Positions 9,856 to 21,556 of a DNA stretch of 64,000 bases are shown one piece after another (positions within the stretch are counted from its first letter, which is position 1; the number at the start of each line of letters is the position of its first letter). The notes beneath the pieces are model-generated. The model saw nothing but the letters and a program-made list of their open reading frames with translations, was not told the origin of the DNA and searched no databases. Made by a program: the position numbers and the translations under genes. The DNA comes from Trichosporon coremiiforme (taxonomy: Eukaryota; Basidiomycota; Tremellomycetes; Trichosporonales; Trichosporonaceae), in contig BCJJ01000014.1 of assembly GCA_039545355.1 (NCBI GenBank), positions 809,914 to 873,913 on the forward strand, in the 5' to 3' direction.

Positions 9856-11744
9856 ATGGCCGAGGTGACCACCAAGAAGCGGAAGCGTACCGGAAAGCAG
9901 AGAGAGGAGGCGAAGAAGGCTGCAATTGTAAGCTACACGGTTGTGGCTTTCAGCTAACGATCAGGCGAAGGCTGCCGCCGAGGCTGCCAGTGTCGCCGAG
10001 CCCGCCGAGTCCGCCGAGCCGGAGGCTGAGGTGGCCGTTGCGACGGAGCCTGAGAACGATGAGCCCAAAGAAACCGCTGAGGTCGACACCGCTATTGCTG
10101 CAACCGAGGAGGCTAAGCCTGCTGTCGACTTCGAGAAGCTCAAGAAGCGCACTGTAAGATATAACCTTTTCACAGGCAGCTGACGACAGCCCACGGCTCT
10201 CAAGAAGCTGCACCAGCTGTTCAAGCAGGCAAAGCGTGAGGAGTCTCAGCGTCTTATCAAGAAGATCAAGTTCCTTTCCAAGAAGGACTCGTCGTCCGAA
10301 GTTGATGAGCTCGACACGCAGCTCAAGCTTCTCGGTGCCGTCGACCTGCACATTCTGAGCTCGAACCACCTCAAGCTTAAGCTGCGCAAGCACTTCCTCA
10401 TTAAGAAGGATGGAATGCCTGCCGACGTTGAGGCTTCGATTGGCGGCGGACAGACCGTCAAGGCGAGCGGCAGCAGCGCGACCCCCGACATCATCGCCAA
10501 GGTCGAGAACCGACTCTGCTCGGCCAAGAACGTTGCTGACGGCGTCAAGAACATTGTTTCGTGGTGCCTTGGTGAAGCCGGGAGCTCCCTCAACTTCGAG
10601 AAGATGAAGGAGAAGAAGAACAAGCAGAACGCCAAGCCCGAGTCCGACGACGACAGCGACGATGCCTCCGAGGGCGACGACGAGCGCGAGGACGACGTGC
10701 CGAATGCACTGGGCGAACTCGATAGTGACGACGAGGTCGTTCTGGAGGAGAAGGCTGCGGACGCGGCTGGATGGGAGTCAGGCGACCTCGGGGGGGAGGG
10801 AAGCGATGACGTGGACGAGGAGAGCGGAGCCGAGGAGAGCGGAGCCGAAGGCGAAGATGGATGGGAGTCTGGATCCGTGGGCGGCGAGGAGGGTGCTGGG
10901 GAAGATGCGTGGATCGCCTCTGCCTCCGACTCCGATGCACCTGACTACGCTGCTCTCGCCAACCTGAAGAGCGGTGCCGGCGATGACTGGTCGTCCGGCT
11001 CTGAGGGTGGCTCCGATGCTGGCTCTGCTTCGGACAGCAGCAGCGGCAGCAGTGTCGCCGTCGAGCGACCTCCTACGAAGAAGGCTAAGGCTGAGGCTCC
11101 CAAGAAGGCTGAGAAGCCTGGAAAGGCGGAGAAGAAGCCGGAGAAGAAGGCCGCGAAGGCCGAGAAGCCGAAACCTGACGGCACCTCGATGTTCCTCCCC
11201 TCGCTCGCCGCCGGTTTCACGGCGGGTGACAGCGACTCGGACCCTGACATGGACTACGACCCCGACGGAGTGATCGGCAACACGGCCGCGCCGCGGAAGA
11301 ACCGCCGCGGTCAGCGTGCTCGTCAAGCGTAAGTTTCGTGGGTCACATCCTTAACTGACTCGCAGTATTTGGGAGAAGAAGTACGGCAAGAACGCAAAGC
11401 ACATCGTCAAGCAGCGCGAGGAGGAGAAGAAGAAGACCGCGAAGAAGGAGAACCGAGCCGGCGGCTCCAATTTCGTCCCGCCCACGCGCGACTCGGGTTA
11501 CAAGACCTACCGTCCTGCGCCCGACTCGGCGCCCGTCCTCGCCAAGCCGGGTGGTACGTTCGGCTCGAGCGCCCCCGCCCGCACGCCCGGCGCTGCGCCT
11601 GCCGGTGGCGCCCCTGGCGCCGGCGCCGGTGCTGACGAGAAGAAGGGCAAGAACCACCCGTCGTGGGAGGCTGCCAGGCGGAGGAAGGAGGCGGAGCAGA
11701 AGCTCAAGGATGCGCCGAAGGCGACCAAGATTGTGTTCGACTAG
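9856..11744 (+). CDS. BUD22: BUD22/SRFBP1 family ribosome-biogenesis protein
   Basis: Nucleolar factor of small-subunit pre-rRNA processing. Exons 9856-9927, 9965-10153, 10190-11328, 11366-11744; 592 residues. The N-terminus is Lys-rich (KKRKRTGKQREEAKK); a helical BUD22 core follows (LHQLFKQAKREESQRLIKK, VDLHILSSNHLKLKL). The middle is strongly acidic with Ser/Asp/Glu blocks interrupted by Lys/Ala-rich stretches, typical of nucleolar proteins. The conserved C-terminal signature is RKNRRGQRARQAIWEKKYG plus HPSWEAARRRKEAEQ. The final intron splits RQA and is removed with a CGCAG acceptor. The upstream 195 bp contain an AT-rich inverted motif (GGAAACTTAAATTTCC, near 9774-9789). Confidence 0.9.
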
Positions 11745-12550
11745 ACATACCTTACTTGTATCACCACCCAAAGCACGTTTCGTGTAGATTTATGACGTTC
11801 CTTGCAGACTGCTGTCCTTCAGGCTCCTCGATTATGTAGAAGTGCCAGAGCATTAATGACGTTGGCGATCAAGTAACTGAGGGCAGTCGGACCTTGCTTC
11901 TTCCAAGACTTTGCCCGCATGTTGTTGTTGCCCGATTGCAGACCGAGAAGGTTTGGTTGAGATCCGAGGGATTTAAAATCCCCGCGGCGTCCTGCCAAAG
12001 GTGAAAACGGACGAGACGGACGACGGACATGGCCGATCTGAGGCAAACTCGTCCCTTGACCTCAAGTGTCCGAAAGCCAAGGTGGCATTCCCCTCCTGGC
12101 GTTTCCAGCCCTGTCGAAAAGGGTTTCGGTCGACAGCCCACTCTCCCCTCGTCCGCCGCCAAACAGCCAAGCGCTGTAGGCGCGCCGGGCGCGTATGTCC
12201 CGGCCGTATCTCCCTGTTATCCTGCAACATGCTGTAACGGTCAGGTGCAAGTTGGACTTGCGATAACCAGGGAGCTTTGGCAAATCTCTGACCGGTGGAA
12301 TGGACGTCTGACTAGAGAAGGCAGATTCCGAACTGACTCGAGACTTCCTCGATATACGAGACCCATGCTATAAGTAACCGACATCGGCCACCTTTGCCTG
12401 CATTTTCTGAATCTTCACCGCTGCTGCTGCCCACTCCACCTCGCTTACATCTCACTTCCTCACTCACACTTACCGGACGCTACCATCTCGTAGCCTCGTC
12501 ATTAGCTTCCGCTTGACCGCTTGTCAACCCGGAACCCCGCAAGCACATCT
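11745..12550. other. Intergenic, ARO8 upstream region
   Basis: 806 bp. The last 150 bp are C/T rich, as in a fungal 5' leader. A TATAAG at 12369-12374 lies about 180 bp before the ATG and may be a TATA box. An imperfect inverted repeat (CTGTCG ... CGACAG) lies near 12110-12140. No gene seen. Confidence 0.35.
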
Positions 12551-14161
12551 ATGACCCTCGAGTCTAACGGAGTCGCTATCGCCAACGGCAACGGTGCCGC
12601 CAATGGCACTGCGGCGCTGAAGGCGGCTGCCGCGGCGCAGGCCCCCGTGTCCGCTGAGGGCAAGTCCGTCGACCTCAGCCACCACCTCTCGCTCGTCGCT
12701 CGCTCCCGCATGCCGTCTCCTCTGAAGGACATCCTGACCTACATGCACCGTCCGGGGATGATCTCCCTCGCCGGCGGTCTGCCTCACCCTTCCCTCTTCC
12801 CCTTCCAGTGCCTCTCGACCTCGGTCTACCACCCTTCGACCGTCCTCGACCCCGCCAACCCCGTCCCGCCATCTGACGGTATCCCCATCGACATCCAGCG
12901 CAAGGCAACGCCGGGCAACGTGTCCTTCCTCGAGCGCGACCTGCAGTACTCTGGCGCTGCGGGCTTCAAGCCACTCGCCGAGATGTGCAAGGCGCTCACG
13001 GCCGCGGTGCAGCCGCCAGCCTACAGTGACTGGGACGTTCTGATCAACTGTGGGTCGACGGATGCTTGGCAGAAGATTGTGACGCTCCTGTGCGAACGTG
13101 GCGAAACCGTCGTCACCGATGAGCAGATCTACCCCAGCGCCCAGGCAGCCTTTATCCCCGAGGGCGTCAAGTGTCTCCCGATCCCCGTGGATGACCAGGG
13201 TATGCGACCCGATGCTCTCTCTGCTGCCCTCGATGCGTGGGACACTGCCACGCAGGGACCGAGGCCGCACGTCATGTACCTCGTCCCCGTTGGGCAGAAC
13301 CCGCTCGGCTCGACCATGCAGGCCGAGCGGAGGAAGGAGATCTACGCCCTGGCGTGCAAGTACGACCTCATCATTGTCGAGGACGACCCGTACTTCATGC
13401 TGCAGTTTGATGCGTGGGACCCGCTCGCGCCGTCCGATGAGTCGGCAGTCCCGCCCGCCGACTTCATGAGCAAGGTTGCGCGCTCCTTCCTCATCCACGA
13501 CACGGAAGGGCGTGTCATCCGCCTCGAGACCTTCAGCAAGACGCTCGCCCCGGGATTGCGTGTGGGATTCTTCGTCGCGAACGCCATGTTCATCGAGCGC
13601 CTCCTCCGCGGCTCCGAGGTGCAGAACCAGCAACCTTCGGGCTTCTCCCAGGTCATCCTTGGCGAGACGCTCGCGCGCTGGGGCACCGAGGGATACCTCC
13701 AGTGGTGCGCTGGACTGTGCGAGCAGTACCGCGTACGCAGGGACTGGATGCTAGATGCGCTCAGCAACGAGCTCGCCCTCACGCCTTCTGCCGAGACGAT
13801 GGTCGCTACCGTCAGCGGAAGGAAGGTGCTCAGCTTCACCCCGCCCATCGGCGGCATGTTCATCTGGTGCACGGTGCACTTCGACGAGCACCCCGGCTAC
13901 GCTGCCTTCGTGGGCGAGGGGCCAGACAAGAGGGAGAAGGAGCACGAGTTCGAGAAGGCGTTCTGGAAGCAGCTCGTCGATGCCCGCGTCCTCGTCACGC
14001 CCGGCTGGTACTTTACCCCGTACGAGGGACAGGGCGTGCCCAGCTCCAACAACGAGCCCGGAAAGGGCTACTTCCGCCTCGCGTACTCATACGAGAGCAA
14101 GGAGGACATGGAGGAAGGTATCCGCCGCCTCGCCAACGTCATGAAGGCCGAGTGGGCGTAG
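12551..14161 (+). CDS. ARO8: Aromatic amino acid aminotransferase (ARO8 type)
   Basis: PLP-dependent class I/II aminotransferase, expected to interconvert phenylalanine/tyrosine and their 2-oxo acids, possibly also 2-aminoadipate. Single exon of 536 residues. The first ATG in frame (12551) follows a stretch with only a TTG. An Ala/Gly-rich N-terminal tail of about 35 residues precedes the core. Landmarks: ISLAGGLPHPSLFPF, LQYSGAAGFKPL, INCGSTDAWQKI, YLVPVGQNPLGSTM, IIVEDDPYFML, the PLP lysine at residue 330 in TFSKTLAPGLRVGF, and a C-terminal GYFRLAYSYESKEDMEEG. Its stop is only 77 bp from the 3' end of the convergent glycosyltransferase gene. Unlike its neighbours it has no intron. Confidence 0.93.
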   Translation: MTLESNGVAIANGNGAANGTAALKAAAAAQAPVSAEGKSVDLSHHLSLVARSRMPSPLKDILTYMHRPGMISLAGGLPHPSLFPFQCLSTSVYHPSTVLDPANPVPPSDGIPIDIQRKATPGNVSFLERDLQYSGAAGFKPLAEMCKALTAAVQPPAYSDWDVLINCGSTDAWQKIVTLLCERGETVVTDEQIYPSAQAAFIPEGVKCLPIPVDDQGMRPDALSAALDAWDTATQGPRPHVMYLVPVGQNPLGSTMQAERRKEIYALACKYDLIIVEDDPYFMLQFDAWDPLAPSDESAVPPADFMSKVARSFLIHDTEGRVIRLETFSKTLAPGLRVGFFVANAMFIERLLRGSEVQNQQPSGFSQVILGETLARWGTEGYLQWCAGLCEQYRVRRDWMLDALSNELALTPSAETMVATVSGRKVLSFTPPIGGMFIWCTVHFDEHPGYAAFVGEGPDKREKEHEFEKAFWKQLVDARVLVTPGWYFTPYEGQGVPSSNNEPGKGYFRLAYSYESKEDMEEGIRRLANVMKAEWA

Positions 14162-14238
14162 ATTAGTAGTGATAGTCAAAACGTAATAAAGTCATCTATA
14201 CCATGCATCAGATCGTTAGATAGTCACGGCCTGCGAGT

Positions 14239-15687
14239 TTAGCTCAGGTCGCGCTTCGCCTGCTCCTTCGCCCACTGCGCAAAGGCTGCGTCGTCCTCGG
14301 GCCCGACAAGTCTGCACGTTAGCTTACGCACCGAGGTTCGTTAAAGCCTTAACTCTACTCACGGTCGGACGAGGCGGTGGAAGCTCGTGTCCACCTTGCG
14401 GATTTCATCCGGGTTCAGCGCAATGAGGTACTTCATGGCGAGCGACTCCCAGCCGTGGTAGGTGTATTGGCCAGTGCTGTAAAAGTCATAGTCGTTCTCG
14501 GTGTGGGTCTTGTCGACCTCGTTGCCGTGCCACATGGGCCAGTACATAGCACGGGGATTGAGCACCTGGATCTCCTCGGGGTTGTACCGCGCGAGCTCCC
14601 ACGGCTTGTGGACCGAGAGCTCAGCCCATCCTCCATCCCTAAAAGAGTGGTACTCGTTCAGCCAGCGGTCGACAAAGGGCGACTCAGGCTCGGCAATGAT
14701 GATACCATTCTGCGGTCAGCTTCACCGCGCACCTAGCTTTCATGGGCTTACACAGAGACCTCCTGCGTCGAGTTCCTCCCTGCGGGAGTCCGGGCTACGC
14801 TCCATGCCCATCGTGGTAGGGTAGGACAGCAGGTCATCGAAATCACGGATCCTGTCCTGTCAGCTGGAATCGCTGTCTCCTGACTTACACGTAGACATCC
14901 ACATCCAGGTAGATGCCTCCGGAGCCCTTCAGGGCATACAGCCTCACGATATCCGCCTTGTGAGCAAAGTGGGTGAGCTTGTTGCCGAAGATGTCCTCAG
15001 GAGGGTCAATCTCGATCAGAGTGAGGTGGGGCTCGATCAAGTCCCAGAACGGTCCGACGGGCTTGTACTTGTAGTAGCTGCGGTCAGCTGAGCGATGAAG
15101 GGGCGTGCTCACAAAAATGTCTTCTCGGGTTTCAGACGAGTGATGGCACTCTTCATCGCAAGATAAGCGTAGTAAGGCAGCTGCTCGCCGCTGTAGCCCT
15201 GCTTAGGAGGCTTCAGTCCGTAGACGTAATGGATAGCGTTGGGAACGCGCATGCCGGGTACCTTGACACCGACCGGCCTCGGGACGTAGTCGGGCACCTT
15301 GAAGTCGTCCGGGAGGTGCTTTTTCAGCGGCGTAGGCGGGAACTGCTCCGGTTTAACGAGGAACTTGGACTTTGTCCGCTGGAGTCCGAACAGGGGATTC
15401 GACGTTAACTCGAGGTAACTCATGCCAGGTGTCGAGTAGTACGTAGCCGGAATCTCTTCCGGTGTCGCGAGGTGCGGCGTGAAGGTGTCCACTGAACCCG
15501 ATGAGCCGCGGCTCGGAGTCGACAGCGTGTACACCAGGAGAAGGGTGACGACTCCCGCAATAATCGCGGGAATCGTGGGTACGGTGACATGCCGCTGACC
15601 GATCTTGAACGACTGAAGAGTCAGCTCCGCTTCACTCGATGTTGGTCCAGCACTTACCAAGACTCGAGGCGGTCGTAATGACGCCAT
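14239..15687 (-). CDS. Type II membrane glycosyltransferase with DXD motif (GT32-like)
   Basis: Probable Golgi sugar transferase. Exons, in coding order: 15687-15658, 15612-15113, 15077-14889, 14851-14752, 14709-14363, 14311-14239; 412 residues. A short cytoplasmic tail, one membrane anchor near residues 20-40 (VPTIPAIIAGVVTLLLVYTL), then a lumenal domain with IPNAIHYVYGL-like start, KADIVRLYALKGSGGIYLDVDVY (DXD metal/nucleotide-sugar site) and IIIAEPESPFVDRW. The first intron (45 nt) is a stop-free multiple of three. Intron 3 skips an AG right after GCTGAC. Family level is solid (Gly_transf_sug); acceptor and donor sugars cannot be told. Confidence 0.85.
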
Positions 15688-16212
15688 GGTGGACGGATTC
15701 ACGGGGTTTGTACCAGAATGCGTTGGCCAAGTGAGAGTGTTGTACAACAGCAGTCGAAAAGGGGTTCGTTCCAGATGCTTTTGACGGGGGATGAGGGAGG
15801 ATAAACGGTTAAAGGACGTGAGAGGGAAGGAAATCGATAGCGCAAGTGTCGTTCTCGGACTGTGCGGAGCAGAAAGTGCAACGGTCAGGCACAGTCGCTG
15901 GTGCGCTTTGATGCCCGGCGCCATGCCGCCGCTGTGCCTGAGTCCTGACTGCGGCTGTCCCCACCATCCAGCGCTGCGATTCGAAGTCCCTCGCAGCTGC
16001 GCCGTTGTCTGACCCATGAGCGCTGTCTCGGCGTGAAGGATCGGTGCTGCGACCGAACGCAGCTAGCGCAATGGCAGTGTGCTTCACCAAAGGCATACGC
16101 AACGTCCACCGCGCATTGCGGGACGTCCAACTAGTCTGTATCAATTCGCGTAGTCCTCAATAATCAACGTATAATATGCAATCTAGTGTACCCTACAGTA
16201 TGAATAACCGCC
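15688..16212. other. Intergenic, upstream of the glycosyltransferase
   Basis: 525 bp between two minus-strand genes. It must hold the promoter of the glycosyltransferase and the 3' end of the UPF0132 gene. The 15740-15830 part is pyrimidine rich on the minus strand, like a 5' leader. No further gene seen. Confidence 0.4.
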
Positions 16213-17089
16213 CTACTCCTCGTTGACCCAACGCTCGGCACGCTCTCCGATGTAGGGCAGCCAGTAACGACTGAGACCCTCCTGCGCGTCCTTCCAAGCT
16301 CGGTATGACGCGAACAGTGTGGCTCCGACGCCAGCGATAATAATCAAAGTACGCAGGAACGCCGGCAGCGGGATCAATAGGTTGGTGATGATCATGAACA
16401 GCACAAGCGGTGTCGTGAGCAGGGCGGACTGATACGCTACCTGTTAGTTCATTTCCGGGCAATGTCGCTCACCGTGGAAGCGGACGTAGTCATTCTGGGT
16501 TTCGAGGATGAGGAATATTAAAGCTGATCCGTTAGCTTTCGTCGCACTCGCAGATAGCCCACCAGTGACAGGACCTCCGATATAAGCGGCCGCAGCCATG
16601 AGGTCAATTCTCCATCCGAATCGGCTCTCCCATGCGTTCACGCGACCCTCTGGGATCTCGCTGTTGCCGTAGCCGTAGATGTCGGCCTCGGGGTCGTTCG
16701 TCAGAGCCTGCGACGCGGCCGTAGGATCCGAGGAGGCTGCACCTCCCTGGTACGAGTTTCCATATCCCGAAGTCTCACTGGGAGCATATTAGTGAGCAGA
16801 AGCCAAGTAAGTGATCCATTGCCGACATTGTCGAAAGAGGTGCCGAACAGTAGGTTGCGTCACAAGTCGACATCGGTGGCAAACGTAGAGCGCGGAGTGT
16901 CAGCCCACGCATTCACCAACCCCGTAAGTCGACTCACCGAGTAAACCACGGCTTCGCTGTGCTCTTGCCCTTCCCCTTATACGCAGACGACTGGGTCGCG
17001 CCGTCATCGGCGGGAGAGTCAGGCGGCGGTTGATCTGGTGTCAGGTGTCTTCGTTGACCCCAGTTAAACTCACAAGGAGAGAAGTTCAT
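16213..17089 (-). CDS. UPF0132/DUF4870-type membrane protein
   Basis: Small multi-pass membrane protein of unknown function. Exons in coding order: 17089-17074, 17034-16938, 16777-16563, 16523-16473, 16436-16213; 200 residues. The N-terminal 65 residues are polar (MNFSPYQPPPDSPADD); then WESRFGWRIDLMAAAAYIGG, ALIFLILETQNDYVRFHAYQ (the family signature) and a third hydrophobic block LVLFMIITNLLIPLP, with a charged tail. Intron 2 (16778-16937) is 160 nt, much longer than the others, and has no internal AG before its acceptor, so no hidden exon is possible there. Intron 4 skips an AG that directly follows ACTAAC and uses TAG. Divergent from VRP1. Confidence 0.82.
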
Positions 17090-17446
17090 ATTGCTCGTAC
17101 GAACTCTTACTCTTGACAGCTGATAGACGGACAAAAGCAAGGAGAGATCCGGAATGCAGGCCGAGCCGTAGCTCTGAGTGTTGTTGTCAACACCCAACTG
17201 ACGTCCAGTGACTTGAACGAGTGACGCTATCGTCACCTTGCATGAAACTTATGGTCGCCTCCCACATTACCACGCGGTGCGCGGTCGATCGTTCCGTGGA
17301 GGCGATGACGATTGCTCCTCCACACACCCATTCAACTCCTCTTCCGACTTCTCATCAACTCATCTGCAACTGCACTCGATTGATTAACGCTCGCCAGCAT
17401 CGTCGCTAATTTCGTGGAGCTCGACATAAACAAACGGTAGGGCGTC
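17090..17446. promoter_or_regulatory. Divergent promoter UPF0132 / VRP1
   Basis: 357 bp shared 5' region of two head-to-head genes. The half next to VRP1 is pyrimidine/C rich on the + strand (about 17300-17400). No specific factor site recognised. Confidence 0.4.
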
Positions 17447-19314
17447 ATGAACGCGGCTCTGCTACAGCAAATTCAAGGTGAGGAATGGGCCAAAGGTCAT
17501 GACAGTACGAGGCTAACTCTATAGCCGGTAAGGGCTTGAAGAAGACACAGACGAATGACCGCTCTGCTCCTACTGTAGCTGGAAGCGTTAGTGGTAGCGG
17601 AGGTGGAGGGGGTGGGGGAGGTGGTGGCGGCGGAGGGGGAGGAGGAGGAGGTGGTGGTGGTGCCGCCACGCGTCCTCCCCCGGCTCCGAACCCGATGACA
17701 GCCGACAACCCTGCGCAGCAGCTGGCCGGTCTTTTTGCTGGAGGCATGCCGAAGCTCAAGAAGACAGGTGGACCTACAGGACATAGTGAGTGTTTTTCAA
17801 TAGGATGTCATCGCTTGGCAACTAACTTCCAGGCGCTCCGACCGGCTTGGCGAAACCCCCTGGTATTCCTGGTCGTGCTCCCCCGAAGCCGCCCAGCGCG
17901 GCACCGCCGCCTCCACCTGTCCCTTCAGCGCCAGGAAGAGCGCCGCCTGCCCCGCCTGCCCCACCGGCACCTCCTGCACCGTCGGCGCCTTCTCGTCATG
18001 TCCCCGCTCCTCCGAAGCCGCCTCCCGCTCCGCCCATCTCCGGTGGTGCGCCGAAGCGTGCTCCTCCTGCACCGCCTCCCATCCCTTCGCATGGCCGCGC
18101 CGCTCCTCCTGCTCCGCCCGTTCCTTCTCGGCATGTACCTACACCTCCTGCTCCCCCTGTTCCTCCGCCTCAGCCGCCCAGGGCTCCTCCTGCTCTTCCT
18201 CGTCCCGTGAGCAGCGCACCTGCGATTCCCAAGCGAGAGCCACCTTCTCTTCCGGGACGGGCTCCTCCTGCGCCTCCTCGACCTTCTGCTGGTGGTAGGA
18301 GTGTTCCGCCGCCTCCTCCCCGTCCTTCCGGAAGTCCTGCTTGTGTCCCTCCTCCTCCCCCGAGGCCCAACCAGTCCACCCCTTCGCCCCCACCTCTTCC
18401 CAACCGTGCTCCTCCGCTGCCGAACAGGCCAGGCGGCGGCGGTGGTCGCTCGGTGCCTCCTCCACCGCCTTCTCATTCGCACTCTACAGTAAGTCGCTTT
18501 GGCGGGTGTCGATCTGACCTGCAGCGTGCTCCCCTGCCGCCGCCCCGCCCTACAGGCCCACCTACTCTTCCAGCTCGCACTCCTCCGGCTCTGCCAGGCC
18601 GTTCCGTGCCGCCCCCGCCTCGTCGCAGTGATTCTCCTGAACCTCCTGCGCCCCCTCTTCCCCGGCGGCCCAGTGGTGGGACATCACGGACGGTGTCTGC
18701 TAGCTCAACCCCGCCCCCTCCCCCGCCGCCGCCGCCTCCCGGACCCGGGGGAAAGAGTGTTTCGCAACGTTTCGCTCCGCCGCCTACCCGCACCGCGCCG
18801 CCACCCAGCAGAGCTGCTCCCGCGAGTCCTCCAGCAGACGATGACGACGAAGATGACGCTCCTCCGCCCCCTGTCGGAAGAAGCCCCGCTGCCCGTGCTC
18901 TCGCAGCCGCCGGCCGCCTTCGGTCATCTTCGAATGCCTCTACCCCTGATATCTCGGCGCCCCCGTCGCGCGCTACTCCTCCTCCGCCATCGCATCCGAG
19001 CCCTGCGGTAAGTTTTGCAGTGCCCTGCTTTTGCTGACTCCTAGCGCGCATCACCCTCCGCGCGTCCAGTGTCGATGATGCCTCCTTCACACCCTGGCAT
19101 GGGAGCGGCTAAAGCGCGCCCAGCTTCGGTTGCCCTCGCTGGCGCCAACGGCCGCGATGGAGATTCGGATGACGAGCCTGAGCCGCCTGCCGTAGTCGGC
19201 TCCTGGACCTTCGCGATGAAGGGCATGTTCCCTCCGCCTCGCCCGTGGCATGGTGGCCATAAGACGTATGCGAGTGGCGCCACGACGGGCGGTGGAATCG
19301 GTTACAGAGTCTAG
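17447..19314 (+). CDS. VRP1: Verprolin / WASP-interacting protein (WIP)
   Basis: Actin-cytoskeleton adaptor that binds G-actin, SH3 domains and WASP/Las17 at endocytic sites. Exons 17447-17477, 17525-17785, 17833-18488, 18525-19007, 19045-19314; 566 residues. The N-terminus is a WH2 actin-binding motif (LLQQIQAGKGLKKTQTNDRS); next a run of about 21 Gly, a second WH2-like element (LAGLFAGGMPKLKKT), then about 400 residues of proline-rich SH3/profilin ligands. The C-terminus has the WASP-binding signature (SWTFAMKGMFPPPRPW). Intron 3 (18489-18524, 36 nt) is a stop-free multiple of three, so retention would add 12 residues. A poly-Pro leader exon, common in relatives, is not visible upstream. 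Confidence 0.9.
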
Positions 19315-19691
19315 GCTAGAAAGTAGTGTGAATATGCAGGATCCAGGTCGTTCCATTACCGTCGTGCAATTGACAGAACCCACAGAATCCACAGAAGGGC
19401 ACTCGCTTGCTTCCTCGTTATCGCACGCGCCTCACTCGCCGGTTGCTGGAAGGAAGACTTCAGGGGAGTGGTAGCCCCGCATGTTTACGTAAGCTACCAG
19501 TAGCGTGATCTGAAACGCCCTGAACAGCGTGCTCACGTCTCTGATATCCCGCCCGGAGCGCCTGGAATCGCTGGGTACCCGACCTGCCTCCCAAGGGTAT
19601 CTGTCGGACGGGCGTCAGTCGGCCCAGGATTCAAGGATTCGCCAACAACAACACTTTATCAACCTCCCCCTCATCACCAACACTCCCAAAC
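19315..19691. other. Intergenic, IVY1 upstream region
   Basis: 377 bp. The final 40 bp are C/A-rich leader-like sequence. No gene, repeat or RNA recognised. Confidence 0.4.
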
Positions 19692-21377
19692 ATGTCCTCG
19701 AGTTTGCACCGGACACGCCACGACTCAATGCAAAGCAACGCAAGCTTCTCCCACGCGTGGCCGCGTCCACCGAGCCCCACAGTACGTGTGCCCCGCCCCG
19801 CGCCTCCGCCCCCCACTCAGCCGTCACTCCGAGCTCCACGGTGGCGAGACGAGTGACAGTCCGAGACACCTCTGTACCGGTCACAACAACAGATATGCTG
19901 ACAAGCTAGTTCTCCACCACCACGACAGGCTCCAAAGTCAATCTCTCCGAATCTCACACACTTATATCTCGCAAGGATCTCCGAGCTTCGATTGCGTGCT
20001 TCGAGGATGTGAGTGACCACTCTGTAGGGGGGCACCATCGCTGACCCTGCGTAGCTCATGACTGCGGCGAAAGCGTACCGTAACGCCCTCCTGGCCATGT
20101 CATCAGCAACAGCGGCGTTCGCATCAGCAATGGAGACGTGCTCACGGTAAGTTGACCGACTTTTACATGCGGAGGCGAGTTCCATGCTAATTATTCAGCG
20201 TGAAGGGGTGTCGTGAGGCAAATGCGGCTCTGGCAGGGGCCGGTGGCCTGCAGTTCCTGATTTCTAACCACGAGCAACTGCTCGCCGACACGGTCTACCG
20301 CCAGTTCGAAATCCCGCTGCTCGAAGCTCTCGACAACTACAAGCTCATGACTTCGGATCGCTTGGCTCAGTACGAGAAGGCTTTACAAGCGCAGAGCGAG
20401 AAGATCCGTCGTACGGAGGCCGAGAACATGAAGATCGGACGGAGAAAGAAGCGCGACCTTAGTCAATTCCGAACGGCTCTGGCTGCACTCCAGCGCCAGG
20501 TCGACGAGCTTGACGGCATCAAGCTCCAGTATCATGAGGAGGTGCTCGAGGCGGAGGAAGAGACGTGGGATACGGTGCTGAGCAAGGTCGCATTCGTGAT
20601 CCGCTCTCAGCTGGACTTCTACGAGAAGATTGCGGGCAAGGCCAGTGATCCCGTCTTGGAGCCCATTGTTTCCTCGATCCCGGACCCGTTCGATGCCTAT
20701 GGCCCGCCGAAGGAGGAGGGTCGCATCTTTAGCGTCCTGTCACCGTGGGTCGGACTTTTGAGACTCAACCAGCTGACTCCAGACTGCGCCTTGACTCTGC
20801 GCCCGCTTCGCCCACTCCGAATCTGACACGAATTTTGAACTCTCAATCGAACTCGATTCACAGCTCGACAGAGTCGTCTCCCGATAAGGCGGAACACCAA
20901 CACCCTGTCAACAAAGAAGACCCTCGCTCACCATCGAAGCTCGGCCTTGGGTCATCAGCGCCTGCCTCTGCCCAGCCCTGCATCGTGGACGCCATGGGCG
21001 AGCGTGGTGTATGGGACGACGTCGCGAGCGGCCTCCGTGCCCGGAGAGAGCTCAGCGTGATCGACGAGCGCGAGTCGGTCTCACCCTCTAAGAGTGGGGA
21101 GCCATTAGCACCCGCCACTGATGATGAGGCGAATGGAGAAGCCCAGTACGAGACTGAGTCTGAGGCGCAGTCTCAAAGACCGACGAACGAGGTGAGCGAA
21201 GCAAAGGAAGGATCGGGCGGAACACGCACGCCCATAACGCCTAAGACGCCAAAGACACCCTCGACACCCACTCCGCATACCCCCAAGACCAACTCCGATA
21301 CCCTAGACAACGTCTCCACCCGCTCATCGCACTCACGCATGAGCGAAACGGCCCCGCAGGTCGATGTGGCAGCGTAG
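19692..21377 (+). CDS. IVY1: IVY1-like BAR-domain protein
   Basis: Predicted phospholipid- and Rab-binding BAR protein of the vacuole/endosome. Exons 19692-19781, 19910-20008, 20055-20146, 20199-20744, 20783-21377; 473 residues. After a polar start comes LISRKDLRASIACFEDLMTA and a long helical BAR region (residues about 50-260) with heptad-like charged helices (LQAQSEKIRRTEAENMKIG; VLEAEEETWDTVLSKVAF). The C-terminal 190 residues are disordered, Ser/Thr/Pro rich, with TPKTPKTPSTPTP-type repeats that look like proline-directed kinase sites. The last donor is GTGGGT rather than GTRAGT, inferred from frame continuity. First intron is 128 nt. Confidence 0.82.
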
Positions 21378-21556
21378 CATATCCGTTGTTTCATGCTCCC
21401 GAATAATCATGATAATGTTTTCACGTCAAAAGTTGTGGTATACAGGCGCGTATACGATTCTTCTTCCCCGTAACTTACCCGCTCCCGTAGCCCTAGCTCA
21501 ACCTGTTGTACCTCTTCCATGCAGGACAGTTGCATTCACTCTATGCTGTCTAAGGC

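Noticed and set aside
10590..11326. Arg/Leu-rich minus-strand frames over BUD22
   Set aside because: Shadows created by the acidic Ser/Asp repeats of BUD22; no independent support.
12524..13633. 369-codon minus-strand frame over ARO8
   Set aside because: Antisense of a conserved aminotransferase gene with strong codon bias; no recognisable product.
16778..16937. Hidden exon inside the 160-nt UPF0132 intron (a protein-like stretch is visible)
   Set aside because: The stretch contains an in-frame TGA and the intron has no internal AG that could act as an acceptor.
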